Assembly: GCF_000321225.1 (NCBI RefSeq)
Contig: NW_004451012.1
Span: 473,159 to 537,158 of the forward strand
From: Odobenus rosmarus divergens
Taxonomy: Eukaryota; Chordata; Mammalia; Carnivora; Odobenidae
Direction of reading: 5' to 3'
Length of the DNA stretch: 64,000 nt
Shown: one piece after another, positions 25,350 to 38,846 of the stretch
How the letters are laid out: every line of letters begins with the position of its first letter
Position numbering within the stretch: the stretch's first letter is position 1
Notes under the pieces: model-generated
The model's input: only the letters and a program-made list of their open reading frames with translations
Databases searched by the model: none
Told to the model about the DNA's origin: nothing
Made by a program: the position numbers and the translations under genes

Positions 25350-26110
25350 TTGTGAGTAGTCTTCAGAAACAATTCATTATGTTGAACATGACATTTCTGC
25401 ATTAATGCATGTATCTGTTGCTCATTTTTAACTGTTGTACAATATTCCATTTAAATATGTGTCAACATTTATTTATCATCTTCTGATCATAGATATATGG
25501 ATTATTTGACTCTTCTTTCTTAGAGATAATAATACTATTAAGGTTTTCAAATATTTCTCTAAATACACAAATACTAATGTTACCTTAGATTTCATTCCTA
25601 GAAATGGAATAGTTGGATCACTGGGTAGATGTTTTCACATGTATTATATCATTTTTTTCCATTTCATTTGAAAATTGAATATTCACACTCTTAATGAAAG
25701 TGAGTAAGTGTCCCTATTTGCATTCTTAGATATTCCATTTGGGCTTATCTGCTGTGTGTAAAATTATATATCCTTGTTTTTCTGTTTTTATTTTTCTGTA
25801 CTCACATCATAACTTATGAGTTTAAGCACTTCTTCATCCATTTTAAGATATTTAATTTTTCTTTTCTAGAAATGCCTATTTATGTATCTTCCCATTTATG
25901 TTTTCTTCTTATTGATTTGTAAGAATCTTTATATATTTTTATTATTACTGCTTTCATTAATCATATTTACTGAAAATATCTTCTATTGATTCTGGCTTGA
26001 CATTTTACCTTCTCTGTGATAAGTTTTGAGTGCTAAACTTTAATTTTAATGTAACCAAATTAATCAATTTGCTTATGGCTTGCCTTTTTTATCTTGTTTA
26101 AAACATTTAC
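25350..26110 (-). mobile_element. Old LINE-1 fragment (antisense)
   Basis: Antisense L1: 'gtacaatattccattt', 'agaaatggaatagttggatc', 'ttattgatttgtaagaatc', 'ttaattttaatgtaacc'. No open frame remains. Confidence 0.75.
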
Positions 26111-26117
26111 TCTACTT

Positions 26118-26640
26118 AAGGAAGAGCCAATTGCTATTCTTATCAAACTTGTCCAAAAAATAGAAGAGAAAGGAAAACTTCCAAATGCATTCTATGAGGC
26201 CAGCATTACCCTGATAACAAATCGCCAGATAAAGACAACACAAAAAAAGAAAACTACAGGTCAGTGTCTCTAATGAACATAGTTACAAAAATCCTTACCA
26301 GCAACTCAATCCAATAATACATTAAAATTAGCAGCTCTGGCGCCTGGGTGGCTCAGTTGGTTAAGCGACTGCCTTCGGCTCAGGTCATGATCCTGGAGTC
26401 CCGGGATCGAGTCCCTCATCGGGCTCCCCGCTCGGCAGGGAGTCTGCTTCTCCCTCTGACCCTCTTCCCTCTCGTGCTCTCTATCTCACATTCTCTCTCT
26501 CTTAAATAAATAAATAAAACCTTAAAAAAAAAATTAGCAGCTCAATCCAGTAATATTTTAAAAAGAAACATTCACCATAATCAAGTAGGATTTATTCCAG
26601 GGATTCAAGAGTGGTTCAGTATTTTTTAAGAAGAAGGTTG
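26118..26640 (+). mobile_element. Old LINE-1 ORF2 fragment, split by a SINE
   Basis: Sense ORF2 reverse-transcriptase region: 'aatagaagagaaaggaaaac', 'ctatgaggccagcattaccc', then after the SINE 'accataatcaagtaggattt' and 'attccagggattcaagagtg'. Confidence 0.85.
26338..26529 (+). mobile_element. CAN-SINE nested in L1
   Basis: Young-type SINE ('gatcctggagtcccgggatc') with 14-bp duplication AAAATTAGCAGCTC at 26324-26337 and 26530-26543. The host L1 reads through once the SINE is removed. Confidence 0.95.
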
Positions 26641-26704
26641 CTTATATTTCCTTTTAAAATATGTAAAGTTTCCCCCTTCATATTTAAATCAATTTATTTG
26701 GAAG

Positions 26705-26747
26705 TTGTGCGCGTGTGCACACGTGGGTGTGTGTGTGTGTGTGTGTT
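26705..26747 (+). repeat. GT-rich simple repeat
   Basis: Mixed GCGCGTGTGCACACGTGG followed by (GT)n. The alternating purine/pyrimidine stretch could form Z-DNA. Confidence 0.9.
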
Positions 26748-27739
26748 ATAGGATAGGAATTTTAAGTTAATTTTTGCATATAATTAATCAATTGTGCCTG
26801 CTATATGTATTGAGTAACTTTGTTACTTACTGGCTTGGCCTGATCTGCAATGCCTTCTTGGTTGCAGAACAAGTCCCTATATACGAATATGTCTATTTCT
26901 TTGCCTCTATTCTGTTTCCTTAGTTCAATTAGCCGTCCATGTGCCAGTACCATAAATCTTAATTAGTTACCTTTGAAATATTTCAATACTGGTAAGGCAA
27001 GAAATCTCATATTCAGGGACTGTGGAGGAAAACCAAACAAAACAACAGAAGATGGATTTATGATCCATCTACCAGACCTAAATAATTGTGCACTCCTACT
27101 GGTGGAACAGTGGTATTTCAAAGATAAGCATAAGTTCAGGGTCGTTATCTAAAAACTTCTAAAAGGCCTGAATATCATTCTTTCATCAGTGAGCAGTGAT
27201 AGTGGTAAATGGCCTCAGAACCCTCTGAGGAAGGCTTCAAGAAGATACATGGAACCCCTGTGACTATATGTCAAGATCTTGCTGCAAAAGGACCTACTAT
27301 CCTTCAGTTGAGGCACTGAGTCCATGACATAGCATAAGTCTGAAATTGTGTAAGAGGCTAGGAATCCCTACAAAGGCAAATTGAATAGTGTGTCTGTCCT
27401 GCAGACCTATATTCTTAATTCTATATATGTGAATAGCACCATAGCAGATTGCCCATGTATTTTATTTCTAGAAACTCATCACTGATTAGCCACTGTCAAG
27501 GATGTCTGAACTAATCCACCAATCACCTTCTGTTTCTCTGAATTATTTGCTCATTTTTTAATCTGATAGTCAAGCATATACAACTGTTTTTATCCATTCT
27601 TGGATCCCATTATTCTAATTTATATCAGGGAACCCAATTTTACTGTAGTATCTCACATTATCTCCAGCCTATAAAGGACAATCACCCCAGAGTTTATCAA
27701 GACACTAGTGCCCCCCTCACAAACCCTGTTCTTGATCTT

Positions 27740-27802
27740 GGTGAATGGAATGTCCTCCTGGGTGAATGGAATTTCTTCCTAGGAGATAGGAATACCCTCC
27801 TG
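27740..27802 (+). repeat. Three imperfect 21-bp tandem units
   Basis: GGTGAATGGAATGTCCTCCTG, then GGTGAATGGAATTTCTTCC.., then GGAGATAGGAATACCCTCC..; they start at 27740, 27761 and 27782. Confidence 0.85.
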
Positions 27803-29651
27803 TATTCTCTTGGGATAGAAATTAAGGGGTAACTGAACAGCTTACTCATGATAGATCCATTCCAACATTTCCATAACAATAAACCTATGAATAGTTCCTT
27901 CTAATATATACCAAGAATACTCTGGAACTTCTACTTCACCAATCTAAGCTGGAATTAAGTCCTGTTTTTTATTAACCAATTTAACACCATACCCAGATGT
28001 TAATATTAGCACATTGAATCTTCTCTCTCCATCCATGTCAATAAGTTTAACTCATTTAAGTTTTATATTTATTCTCCTTTGGTCTACCTTAGGGTCAATC
28101 TCACACAGGCTCCCCAACTTTGTGACAATACAGATTGGTGGGGTTATGCAGCTCTTCTAGGGTATAGGCTAGCTCTTCCCAGTTAAGTGTTTCCATCTCT
28201 CATCAGCAAAGTTGGAATCTAACCCTTTTTATGGGCTGGAACCAATAAGAAATGATTGGGGAGTCGGCCAGGGAAAACTGGCAACATTTTATAAGTCAAC
28301 TCCTTCAGCATATTTAGAGGAAGGCTTGTGCGCAAAGAAGCACAGATTCCAAAGAAACAGGAGAGGTTTAGCCTCTATCAGTAATGGAGATTAAAGTGAA
28401 TTTCAGAGATTTAAGTCCCTTTGCCGTATCTATCCTTTGTCTGCAAGGGTGTGAACTCCTTCAAAGTTAGTATACAGGCTATACTGGTTTGCTGTTGTTG
28501 CTCAGCAGAAACTGAAAACTCAGTGGTTAAAATAGTTATTTATTAATATTTTCACATCTGTGGTTTACTGGTATTTGGCTCTAATATAGCTATGCTGGAT
28601 TCATCTAAGTTTCTCTGGGACATAGCTGAGCAGGGAGAAGTGTTTCACAGTCTATTAAGTTAGCTGAAATACTTGTGCTCCAAGTGTCTCTCATTTTTAT
28701 TGGACTAGCGTGTTCTCACATGCTCACATGTGAGAAGTTCAAGAGAACAAGCAAAAAACAGGTAAACTCTCTTAAGTCCTAGCCTCTGAAATAGTGCCCT
28801 TCATCCTTTACCTATAGATCACTGTGCAAAAAAATAATTGTAACCATGCCTGAAGCCGTGGCTAGGAAGAAGAGTGGTAAAGAATTAAGATAAAAAATGC
28901 TATCAACCAAACAGAAGGTAGGATTAGTAACTGGAAAATAAGCTCACAGAAAACATGCAGACTGAAGCATGGGGCATTAACTGCCTGGCATTCCTAATTT
29001 GCCCTGCATAGGACTTAGGAGATAGCTCTGAGTCAGAGACTAGAATGAAATGAATAGTAGAATCAAAATGATTTTACAAATGTAAATGAAGGTATTTAAC
29101 ACAAGTTAATTATATGGCTTCTAAAAACCAGTTTTCCAAGTTCCGTATGAGATCTCAAAGAGTTAGAGGAGGAAGTCAGCCAAAATGCCCTCTGCGTAAA
29201 AGAGAACTCTCATGGTACATTCATGAAAACAAGAACTATGAGTTCATTTACAGAGAGATGAATTGATTATAAAGTTGATGTTGACTCTTCAATCTAGCTG
29301 ATGACATCAAAGTGTTTCTCAAACTGAGATTATCCTAAAAAGCTTGATGGAAAGTAACCAAATACTAATGGTGAACAATCTGGCAACTAACATGAAGAGT
29401 TTTTGTAAATATTTATCCTCAAGTTCGGCTCATGTAGAGGAAAAACAATACAATACACTGAACCGTGACTGAACCAGCCTCTTCCTGTTAAGAAATAGAT
29501 GTTGGAGGTTTCTGGATTGACTTTTGACCACTTGATTAGTGTTGAATCCACCTGGTGCCATCATCTTTTTCCAGAGGTCCTCCCTAGAAACTAGAAATGT
29601 AAGAAAGAAAATGGAGGTGACTATTCAGAGACATCCTTTGAAGATGATTGT

Positions 29652-30480
29652 ATGATAAACAGGAAATATTTGGACCTCCAAGGTGATTTCCCTCTGGATA
29701 AAAAAGAAATGGCAGCTACTTTGGAATTTGGCAGATTCCTGCAAAACTTACAATATGATCCAAAAATCACAGTACTTGGTATTTACACAAATGAGTTAAA
29801 ACTTACATCCGATCAAAAACTAACACCCAGATGTTTATAGAAGCTTTATTCATAATTGCCAACACTTGGAAGCAACCAAGATGACCATCAGTAAGTGAAT
29901 GGAAAAATAAGTTGTGGTATGTTCAGACAATGGAAAATTATTCAGCACTAAAAAAAAAAAAAAAAAAAAAAAAGAGCTATCAAGCCATGAAGACATGTGG
30001 AGGAATCGTAGATGCACATTACTAAGTAAAAGAAACCAATCTATAAAAGCTTATATAGAGTATGATTCCAACTATATAACAATTGGAAAAGGCAAAACAT
30101 TGGGGACAATAGAGAGATTGTGGTTTCCAGGAATTAGAGAACAAGGAGGGAAAAATAGGTGGATTTGCTCAAAGGATATTTAAGGCAGTGAAGCTATTAT
30201 GTATGATATTATAATGATGGACACATGCCATTATACATTTGTCAAAACCCATAGAATGTACAACACTAAGAGTGAACCCTAATATAAACTATGGACTTTG
30301 AATGATAATGGTATGTTAGTGTAGGTTCATCAATTGTAATACAATGTTACACTGGTGGGGAATGTTGATATTGGGGGAAGTTTTGAATATAAGAGGGCAG
30401 GGACTGTATGGGAACTTTGTACTTTTGCTTAATTTTGCTGTGAACTTCAAATTAACCTAAAAAATGAAGTTATTTAAAAA
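29652..30480 (+). mobile_element. Old LINE-1, ORF2 end and 3' UTR
   Basis: Sense L1: 'agaagctttattcataattg', 'acttggaagcaaccaagatg', 'attattcagcacta', 'gagctatcaagccatgaaga', 'tatgattccaactatataac'. It ends with 'aaattaacctaaaaaatgaa'. It carries an internal A24 run at 29950-29973. No coding capacity. Confidence 0.85.
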
Positions 30481-30654
30481 ATACCATGAACATAGCAGCC
30501 TTTTCTCTTTTAAATCTGTACTTGGGCAGAGCCTCACAAGCTTCCTGTGGTTTGTGTTTGAGGCAATACGCTGTTGGTGATATTAGAGTAGAAGCCTACA
30601 GTAAACAGAACTAAGTGTTGGCAAAATCAGTTTAAACTTAAGAGGGCATAACAA

Positions 30655-30860
30655 GGGGCACCTGGGTGGTTCAGTCGTTAAGCGTCTGCCTTCCATTCAG
30701 GTCATGACCTCAGGGTCCTGGGATCCAGACCCACATCAGGCTCTCTGCTCAGTGGGGAGTCTTCTTCTCTCTCTGCCTCTGCTGCTCCCCCTGCTTGTGC
30801 TCTCTCTCTGTCTCTCTCTCTCTGCCAAATAAATAGATAAAATCTTTAAAAAAAATAAAA
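30655..30860 (+). mobile_element. CAN-SINE
   Basis: Head GGGGCACCTGGGTGGTTCAG. 15-bp duplication AAGAGG(G/A)CATAACAA at 30640-30654 and 30861-30875, one mismatch. Confidence 0.93.
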
Positions 30861-31321
30861 AAGAGGACATAACAAAACATAGGCAAAGAATATGAAGAAC
30901 CAATTTAAGAGGAAGAAAAATAAATGATTAGTAAACAAATAATTAGGAGACCTGAAATAAAATGAGATATTTTACGTCTTTCTAAGCTGAATCTCATCTG
31001 CTGCTCATGGGAGGATGAAAAGCTATTTGGGGGAAATTATCATAAATCTCATGTGTATACCCTAGAGAAAATCTTGAATATAAGTACAAGGGGATATGTA
31101 CAAGTTAATACATTTGTGGTATGTTTACAATGGTGAAAATTTAGAAAAAATCTAAATAAATAAACAAAAATATATAATAAACATAATACATAAACTATTA
31201 TGCATTATGAATAAAACAATGGAAATATATTTGAGTGCTTATTGAAATACATGATTGAATGGAAAAGAAAGTATCAGAATAATATATATAACATATTATT
31301 TAGTAAAATATTATGTAAGAA

Positions 31322-32720
31322 GCTGCTAAACCATTTTTTAATTGGCTGCTTTTTTTGCATTTTTGCAAAATGCTTTGACCATTTTGCATTCCCACCACCA
31401 GTGAACAAGAGCTCCTGTTGGGGTGCCTGGGTGGTTCAGAAGGTTAAGCATCTGCCTTGGGCTCAGTTGTGGTCCCAGGGTCCTAGGATCAGGCTCCCTG
31501 CTCAGTGGCGAGTCTGCTTCTCTTTCTCCCTCTGCTTCTCCCCATGGCTTGTGCTCTCTCTCTCTCAAAAAAAATAAAATCTTAAAAAAATAATTAAAAA
31601 AAAGAGCTCCTGTTGCTTCACATTCTTATGAGCATTTGGTATTGTCAGTGTTCTGGATTTGGACTATTCTAAAAGGTGTGTGGTGGCATCTCCTTGTTTT
31701 GATTTGCATTTACCTCAAGGTATATGATATGGAACATCTTTTCATATGCTTATTTGACATCAGTAGGTCTTCTTTGGTGAAGTATCTGTTGAGATCATGG
31801 GCCCATTTTTAAAATGGGATTGTTTGTTTCCTTATTGTTGAATTTTTAGTATTTCTATATTTTGGATAATAATCCTTTGTCTTTTGCAAATATCTTCTTC
31901 CAGTCTGTGGCTTTTCCTTGTCATTCTCTGACATCATTTTTCACAGAACAGAAATTTTAATTTGAATTAAGCCCTTCCTTATCAATTCTTTCTTTCATGG
32001 ATCATACCCTGGTGTCATATCTAAAAACAACCACACCCAACATCATCAAGATTTTCTCCTTTCTTCGAAGAGTTCTTATAATTTTTCATTTTTCATTGAG
32101 TATTTTATCCATTTTGAGTTACAAGGAGTTTAAGGTGTGTGTCTAGATTTTTTTAAATTTTCAATGTGGATGTCCAGTTTTCCAACACCATATGTTGAAA
32201 AAACATTTCTCCATTGAATTGCCTTTGCCTCTTTGTCAAAGATCAGTTGACAGTATTTATGTGGGTATATTTCTGAGCTCCCTATTCTGTTCCATTGATC
32301 TCTTTGTTTATTGTTTTGATAATACCACACTATCTTGATTACTGAAGGTTTATAGTAAGTCTTAAAGTCAGGCAATGTCAGTCCTTCAACTTTGTTCTCC
32401 AACATTGAATTCTGAATCTTTTGCTTCTCCCTATAATCCTTAGGATTGTTTTATTAATATCCATAGAATAAGTTGCTAGGATTTTGATTGGGATTTCATT
32501 GAATCTAGAGATTATGTTGGGCAGAACTGACATCTTGACAGTATAGTCCCTCTATCCATGAACATGTAGTATCTCTACATTTAATTTTTCTTTGATTTCA
32601 TTCATCAGTTTTGTACTTTTCTCATATGAATTGTGTACATATATTATTAAATTTGTACATAATTATTTCATTTTGGAGACATTAATATTTAATGAAATTT
32701 TAAAACATATTTTGAAGAAT
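31322..32720 (-). mobile_element. Old LINE-1 ORF2 fragment (antisense), split by a SINE
   Basis: Antisense L1: 'cattttgcattcccaccacc', 'tttgatttgcatttacctc', 'tgttccattgatctctttg'. The minus-strand reading at 32130-32405 still shows the ORF2 C-terminal signature GLTLPDFKTYYKPSVIK and DQWNRIGSSEI, then LIFDKEAKAIQW, open for 91 codons. A decayed remnant, not a gene. Confidence 0.88.
31421..31601 (+). mobile_element. CAN-SINE nested in L1
   Basis: Head GGGGTGCCTGGGTGGTTCAG. Perfect 14-bp duplication AAGAGCTCCTGTTG at 31407-31420 and 31602-31615. Confidence 0.95.
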
Positions 32721-35093
32721 GCACATCAATCTAAGAATAGCAATTTCCTCACAGTAGAAAGGGATGAAAAATGAATCTCGATGTACACAAAGGGTTTTCA
32801 AATGTATACATTTATACATTTTCCTTAAAATTATTCAGCAACATGGAAAAACATTGAGATATGTTAAATATGGATGATGGGTATAAGGGTGTTGATTATT
32901 CTATTCTCAGAAAATTACTCTGTTTAAATTGTTACAATAAAATCCATTTTCAATGCATTAAAATCTTTCAAAGACAAAAAAAACAATAGCTGAAAAATAA
33001 GTAATCATATTTTCGTATCTGTCTTCCAAGAATATATTTTTGATATAAAGTACTTTTTTAGTGTGTTTTTAGCATATTGATATTAACTTACCATTAAAAA
33101 TCTTTGAAATAATCTAACAATTCATTTAAAACCAATTGTTGTATGTTCAGTACAAATTAAACTATAGACACACGAGAAAAATATTAAAAATAGTAATTAT
33201 TATATAATGTATTTATTATTACATCTATGTTTTTAATCTGTTCCATTCTCTACTTCAGTTATTGAAACTGGGGGCTGCAATAACTAATACTTAATCCTAA
33301 TGACAGTATTTACAGATGAATTCCTTGAGATATGACAGCATACGGATGACAGGCCCAGTTCAATTACAAACCATTGTGAAACTAGACACTAGAATTGACA
33401 TTTTCTGACATTTGATAGCATATGTTATCCAATAGAACTAATGTCTTTTTAAGTCACAGTTATCAGTTTACTTAGATCACTGACAATAATATTGAACTAT
33501 GAAAAATTTACAGCTAAGGAAAGAATTTACCAGAACAATTACAATAACAGTGTCTGGTTCATTCAAAGAATATAGAAGAAAAATTTCCAAATGGCTGATG
33601 TGATTATCATACACAAATCATTATCAACAAGAATATTGTGACCAATTGGTGTGTGATGTTCGTGAGTTTAGCAGTTCTTTACCATTACAAAGTTGAAAAT
33701 GACTCATTAGAGACAAAAATCTGTACATTCTTCTGTAAATTGTTTGCCTAGAAACCAGTTAGTAATCCAAATGATTTATATTCTACTGAACACTTTTCCA
33801 TTACCCCATTGTTTCCACACCCATGTGTAGTAAAATTATAATAATGACATATAAAGACTATTTTAAAGATAGTCACTCTGTGGAGCAAATATATTGGGTA
33901 GAAAAATGTTGGTTTACTTTTTCTTCTTCCTTTTGCTTGATACACAGAATATATAGCACCTTAAAGTATACCATCTTAAAGATGTATGAACATATCATGT
34001 TCAATATTCTCTTAGATTAATATTAAATTTGGTAGTTTTTCCATGTGCAAATTTTACAAGTATTGTATTTACTTTTCATTATGTATGTTGGTATACTTAA
34101 ATATGCTTTTATCCATTAAAAATTATAAAAGAACAGATAGTGAGTTTTATATATCTTATAACTGATTAAAATTTTTAAATATTATCTAAAGGGTTTATTG
34201 AACTTTCACTTTTTCATAAAATTTTAGCGTGAGAATCCTTACCCATTTCACTAATAAAAATAGATTGTTCACTTTTTGATTAAGAAATGTCATTAATATA
34301 AAGAAATATGGTTCAGGAATGCAGTATAGAATTACAAGAAAGAGGTAGAAATTACTTTAAACTGTATTATAAATTATCTCAAAATTTGAATAGCTGTAAC
34401 ATAGGCTAACATGTTCTAATCATAAAGTTTCTCCTGCAGCAGTTTGTTGTTTTATTTTTGTGTTTTGGACTCTAGGTTTTTATAAAATGATCTTTTGGAA
34501 GAAATACATATGAAATCTTAATACTGTAAGTGCATTTTAAAATTAAAACTCTCATAAAAGATTAAATTAAATTAAAACTCTCATTAAAGATTTATATATT
34601 GGATCTTATAATATGATTTAATCAATATAATGGTATATTTTAAAATAACTCAGCTTCCTAGAAGCATAAAAACAATTTCTCTACTAATTAACTTCTTTCT
34701 CATCTGAAATAAGATAAGAAGAAGATAAAAGAATAATTTTAAGAATAATGTAAAGCAGGGCCTCATTTTGGAGTTACAAGTCCCTGTGATTATCTTGCAT
34801 TTTTCCCTCCCCTTTCATTATGGCAATATCACTTTATGTAAAACAAAGTTACTCTTCTTTACCTCTACTTTTTTTCAATGTACTGAATTTTCTTTAGAAG
34901 TCACCTGTTAAAATGAATTTTGGTTTTGGAAAAGTATCTTGAAAACCTATCTGGAAAATTTTAGGTCACTATCAAATTAAAGGAAATTTGAACAAAAAAT
35001 GTTCAATACCTTGACAAACTAATTCCACTAAAACTTTTGAAATAGAGCTTTGAATTTAAATTAGAAATTTCCATTTTATCAAAATATATTACA

Positions 35094-35283
35094 GGGGCGC
35101 CTGGGTAGCTCAGTCTTTAAGCGTCTGCCTTCAGCTCAGGTCAAGATCCCAGGGTCCTGGGATCGAGCCCCGCATCGGGCTCCCTGCTCTGCGGGAAGCC
35201 TGCTTCTCCCTCTCCCACTCCTCCAGCCTGTGTTCCCTCTCTCGCTGTGTCTTTCTCTGTCAAATAAACAAATAAAATCTTTA
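35094..35283 (+). mobile_element. CAN-SINE
   Basis: GGGGCGCCTGGGTAGCTCAG head, 'ggatcgagccccgcatcggg', A-rich tail. AT-rich duplication AAAATATATTACA, imperfect on the right (extra TA). Confidence 0.93.
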
Positions 35284-35963
35284 AAAATATATATACATAT
35301 ATATCAAATTTCATGGTCTTAATTGTTGCTTCAAAACAAGATATTTTTAATATATGCATATTTGTGTTTTAAAAGTTGTTAAAATAGGGTTTCATCAAGA
35401 GAAGAAATGTTTTAGAGACTTTTAACATACAAATCAATATTACTGTAAGATTAACTGAGTCACTTAAGACATTAATAAAAATCAAGGTTCACTTTTACTT
35501 TTTCCCCATAACCTAGGTAGAAATGGTCTCCATAATGTAGGGATGGGGCCCTCAGCAGCTAATAATGGAAGGGAAAATACACCAAAGCTGAAGGGGTTGT
35601 CTTAGCTGGAGGCCAGTAGGAGGAAGAATCTGGTGAGGTTCCTTTCAGACATGCCTTATGCACTTTGATTTTTTAACAGTTTGAAGGGCCAGGGTAGGTA
35701 CAAAGAGAACAAGTTGAGAATGTGCTGTCCTTGCCTCCCTCTCCTATTTGAGAAGAAGAGGAGCTGTGGGGGAGCAAGGGCAGGGAAGAGAGAAAAGGAG
35801 GTGGGGGGAAGGAAGGGAGAGTACATATATATTTTAAGTCTCCTGGAAAAGACTAGACACAGAGATTCAACGTTTTTGTAAATACAGAAAACAAAATCTG
35901 GGTGGCAAAAAGCAAGGGATATGGATATTTCCTGGTTTTCAAACAGAGAGAAAGAGGGGAAAG

Positions 35964-35993
35964 ACACACACACACGCACACACACACACACAG
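35964..35993 (+). repeat. CA microsatellite
   Basis: About fourteen CA units with one CG interruption. Confidence 0.95.
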
Positions 35994-38194
35994 AGAATTC
36001 TGTAAATTTAATGAATAAATTTCTGTTTATAAAAGATTGAGAAAAATCAATGATCATTATTATAATTTATCATTGAGAGGAAAGATGTCCCAAAATAATG
36101 TCTAATATTCAACCTTACAGAGCAAAGAATAGATTTCGTAATTTCTGGAAGTATGATAGAACTGTCCTAAGGACATGTAACAGATGTGTAAATTGAGATC
36201 AGAGTCATTATCTGTTATATTGTGTAGTAATGTAATCTATTAGTATGAAAAAAATATTTCTTCCATACACCTTTTAGTGCTACAACTGAAAACACTGTCC
36301 AACTCCTACCTACCCTGTGATCCCTCAGAATCATCATTGATTCACTGGGAATACACAATAGCAATCAATGAGAGTATCATTAACAAACATATCTTGATTT
36401 TAGTGAGGCATTTAAAAGATTCATTACATTATCTGGACTATATTGGAAGATTCTAGTGAGAAAGTGGAGATGGAGAAAATTTTTGTTATTTGAACACAAA
36501 TTCAAGAATCAGTGATTGGATCACCCTAAAAAGTGATTTTGGTCAAGATCCTAGTCACATGGAATGCTCTTGAGAACTACAGTTCTCTTTTACACCAGCG
36601 TGACATTGCACGTGGAATTTTAATGCCTTCTGTCCAACTGATACAAAAATTATTGACTAACCAGTAAAACCTTTCCTGTCACCTTCTCTAGCATTCAGCT
36701 CTGTTTCTGTAGGACTTCACACCTTTCTCAATTGGCATATATTTACTGTAATGTTTACATATGAATGTCCCTAACTTCTTTATGAGAATTTTAAAAATAA
36801 GCCGAAGCCTTATTTACACTTGGATCTGGCTATAGGACTAACATCTGGTATTCAATCGGTTAATATGTGGTACATGAGTGAAAGAGGAGCATGGGCATGT
36901 TAGATTTTTGGTGGTTATGTTTTTATAATTACAATTATGTTGAAACTAAAGTTAATTAGAAAGAATTCCCTCAAAAAAATCAGAATAAAAATCTGTTTCA
37001 AAAGCATTACAAGAAAACCTGGTAAAGCAGTTTTATTTAGACTTCTACAAAAGGAGAAAGGAAAAAATACTATTTAGAATTTGTTTTTCTAGGTGCATTT
37101 TCTCTCAATTTAATTTTATCTATGGAAATTAGTTTTATGTTTTCATAATATTTTTCTATGAATGCAGAAACAAAGATTAAATGATTGCTTTCTCTTCTTA
37201 ACATTATTTATTGGCCTGTCATTGATTATTTGGTTGTTATTTTACTCATGTTATTTTTTATTTTACATATATATAACTAAAACTTGTCACAATTCCATCT
37301 CAGGAGAATTGGTCTTCTATCTTCTGGAAAATAGATACAGACTGACTAGATGCTGAGATAAAAACATATCCAGCACAATATCGAGGAATAGACTAAAAAT
37401 AAATTCAGGGTCATTCTGCCACACATAGTTATATAGATTGTTGCTATAGCGTAGACTATAAAGGAAAGAATCAAGGGCCCTTTGAGACAGGATCTGAATC
37501 AATAAAAAGAAATCCACTTAGGAGCAAGAAACATTTCCAAGTTAAAGTCCAGAGGACATATCTGAACTCAGTAACTCAGATTCATCAGAGGTTGATGTTT
37601 AAGATAAAGAGGGGAGAGTTGGATATTGAAAGGAAGTTCAGTTGAAATTTCTGGAAACCATTCTCAAAGGCGAGGCTCTTGGGAGTCACTTCCTCTATTA
37701 AGTGCATGATACTTTGAACCTGACATCAAATCATTGAATTACGTCCAATTTCTCCAACATCTGTCCATATAATTAAGCAGTAATAAGATTGTTTTTGCTA
37801 AAATGATCTTTTTAACTTAACCAGAAGGGATTCCATATCAGAAACATCATTCAATCCATGGACAGGGTAATCTTCAATTTTTAACATAGGAGATAGTTAA
37901 AGATTTATATTTATATTATAATAAAATATACAGTACAGAATTAAGCTCAATAGTACTTATCAAAGTTATATTAATTATTTATTCAAATACATTCATTTAA
38001 AAAAATTCTCACAAAAAGAACATTTAAGGGGAAAAATAGAAGTTCGTTAAAGAAGTCATTGAGAGGACATGAACTCGTGTTGATCTGCAAACTGAATCCT
38101 GGCAGTTAGGAGGCACCTCACTCTCTCCCTTGTCCTTGGAATGCATGTTCTGTCCACTATTTCCAATTAGGAACCACTTCAGTGAGAAAGTCTT

Positions 38195-38391
38195 TTTTTT
38201 TTTTAAAGATTTTATTTTTTTATTTGAGAGAGAGAGAATGAGAGATAGAGAGCACGAGAGGGAAGAGGGTCAGAGGGAGAAGCAGACTCCCTGCTGAGCA
38301 GGGAGCCAGATGCGAGACTCGATCCCGGGACTCCAGGATCATGACCTGAGCCGAAGGCAGTCGCTTAACCAACTGAGCCACCCAGGCGCCC
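38195..38391 (-). mobile_element. CAN-SINE, young subfamily
   Basis: Reverse-oriented. 16-bp duplication TCAGT(G/A)AGAAAGTCTT at 38179-38194 and 38392-38407, one mismatch. It lies about 450 bp upstream of exon 19. Confidence 0.95.
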
Positions 38392-38479
38392 TCAGTAAGA
38401 AAGTCTTAAGAGAGTAATGCATTATTGACATCATCAGGACTGTACACATGACAACTTCATTAATGCCTTTATATAAACT

Positions 38480-38695
38480 TTTAAGATTTGGGGAGTGGTG
38501 TGAAGATCTACTTGTCTTGCGGCTGCCCAACACAAGCCTAGAATGCAAGTTCCTTTGCTTATTAAAGCTGTCCCCCACCAATTTGGAGTGGCTTGCCTCT
38601 TTCTTCTGGCTCTCCTTGCCTTGCATCGGTGGGGACGAATTTCAAATTTCACTTGGGGAACTTTCGAGGCTGTGAACCAACAAAGGTGAATTATA
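38480..38695 (+). mobile_element. Possible LTR 3' part
   Basis: 'tattaaagctgtcccccacc' and 'ttctggctctccttgcct' followed by 'gctgtgaaccaacaaaggtg' resembles the polyadenylation and end region of an endogenous retroviral LTR. No gene is visible. Family not recognised. Confidence 0.35.
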
Positions 38696-38846
38696 TTTTC
38701 TCCAAGGGAAAAAAAATGAAGCAAAAATATTGCCATTTATCTAAATTAAGTTAAAAGGCTAAAATTTAATATGTACATATGAATTATGTATATAATGAAA
38801 TGCTTTTTGCTAACACGTGATTTCTCATTTTCCTACTTTTCTCTAG

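Larger units (their letters stand above)
24923..38846 (+). other. EYS: EYS intron 18
   Basis: 13.9-kb intron, GTTAGA to CTCTAG. It holds old L1 fragments on both strands and six SINEs, listed separately. 27000-29600 contains no recognisable gene; parts (27000-28480) look like diverged retroviral-internal or LTR sequence. 32730-35080, 35300-38170 have no gene that I can support; 35690-35830 is purine-rich, followed by a CA repeat. Confidence 0.75.

Noticed and set aside
31242..31577. 111-codon frame (+) and its minus-strand counterpart 31338-31568
   Set aside because: Both run across a SINE and an antisense L1; similar frames recur in other SINE copies (38339-38626, 51256-51531).
32130..32405. 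91-codon minus-strand frame with reverse-transcriptase-like residues
   Set aside because: Real homology, but to the L1 ORF2 C-terminus; it is a fragment of a decayed L1, so it was annotated as a mobile element and not as a gene.
35656..36057. Open frame of 133 codons on the minus strand
   Set aside because: It runs through a purine-rich tract and a CA repeat, which give Val/Cys/Arg and Phe/Ser/Leu-rich nonsense peptides.
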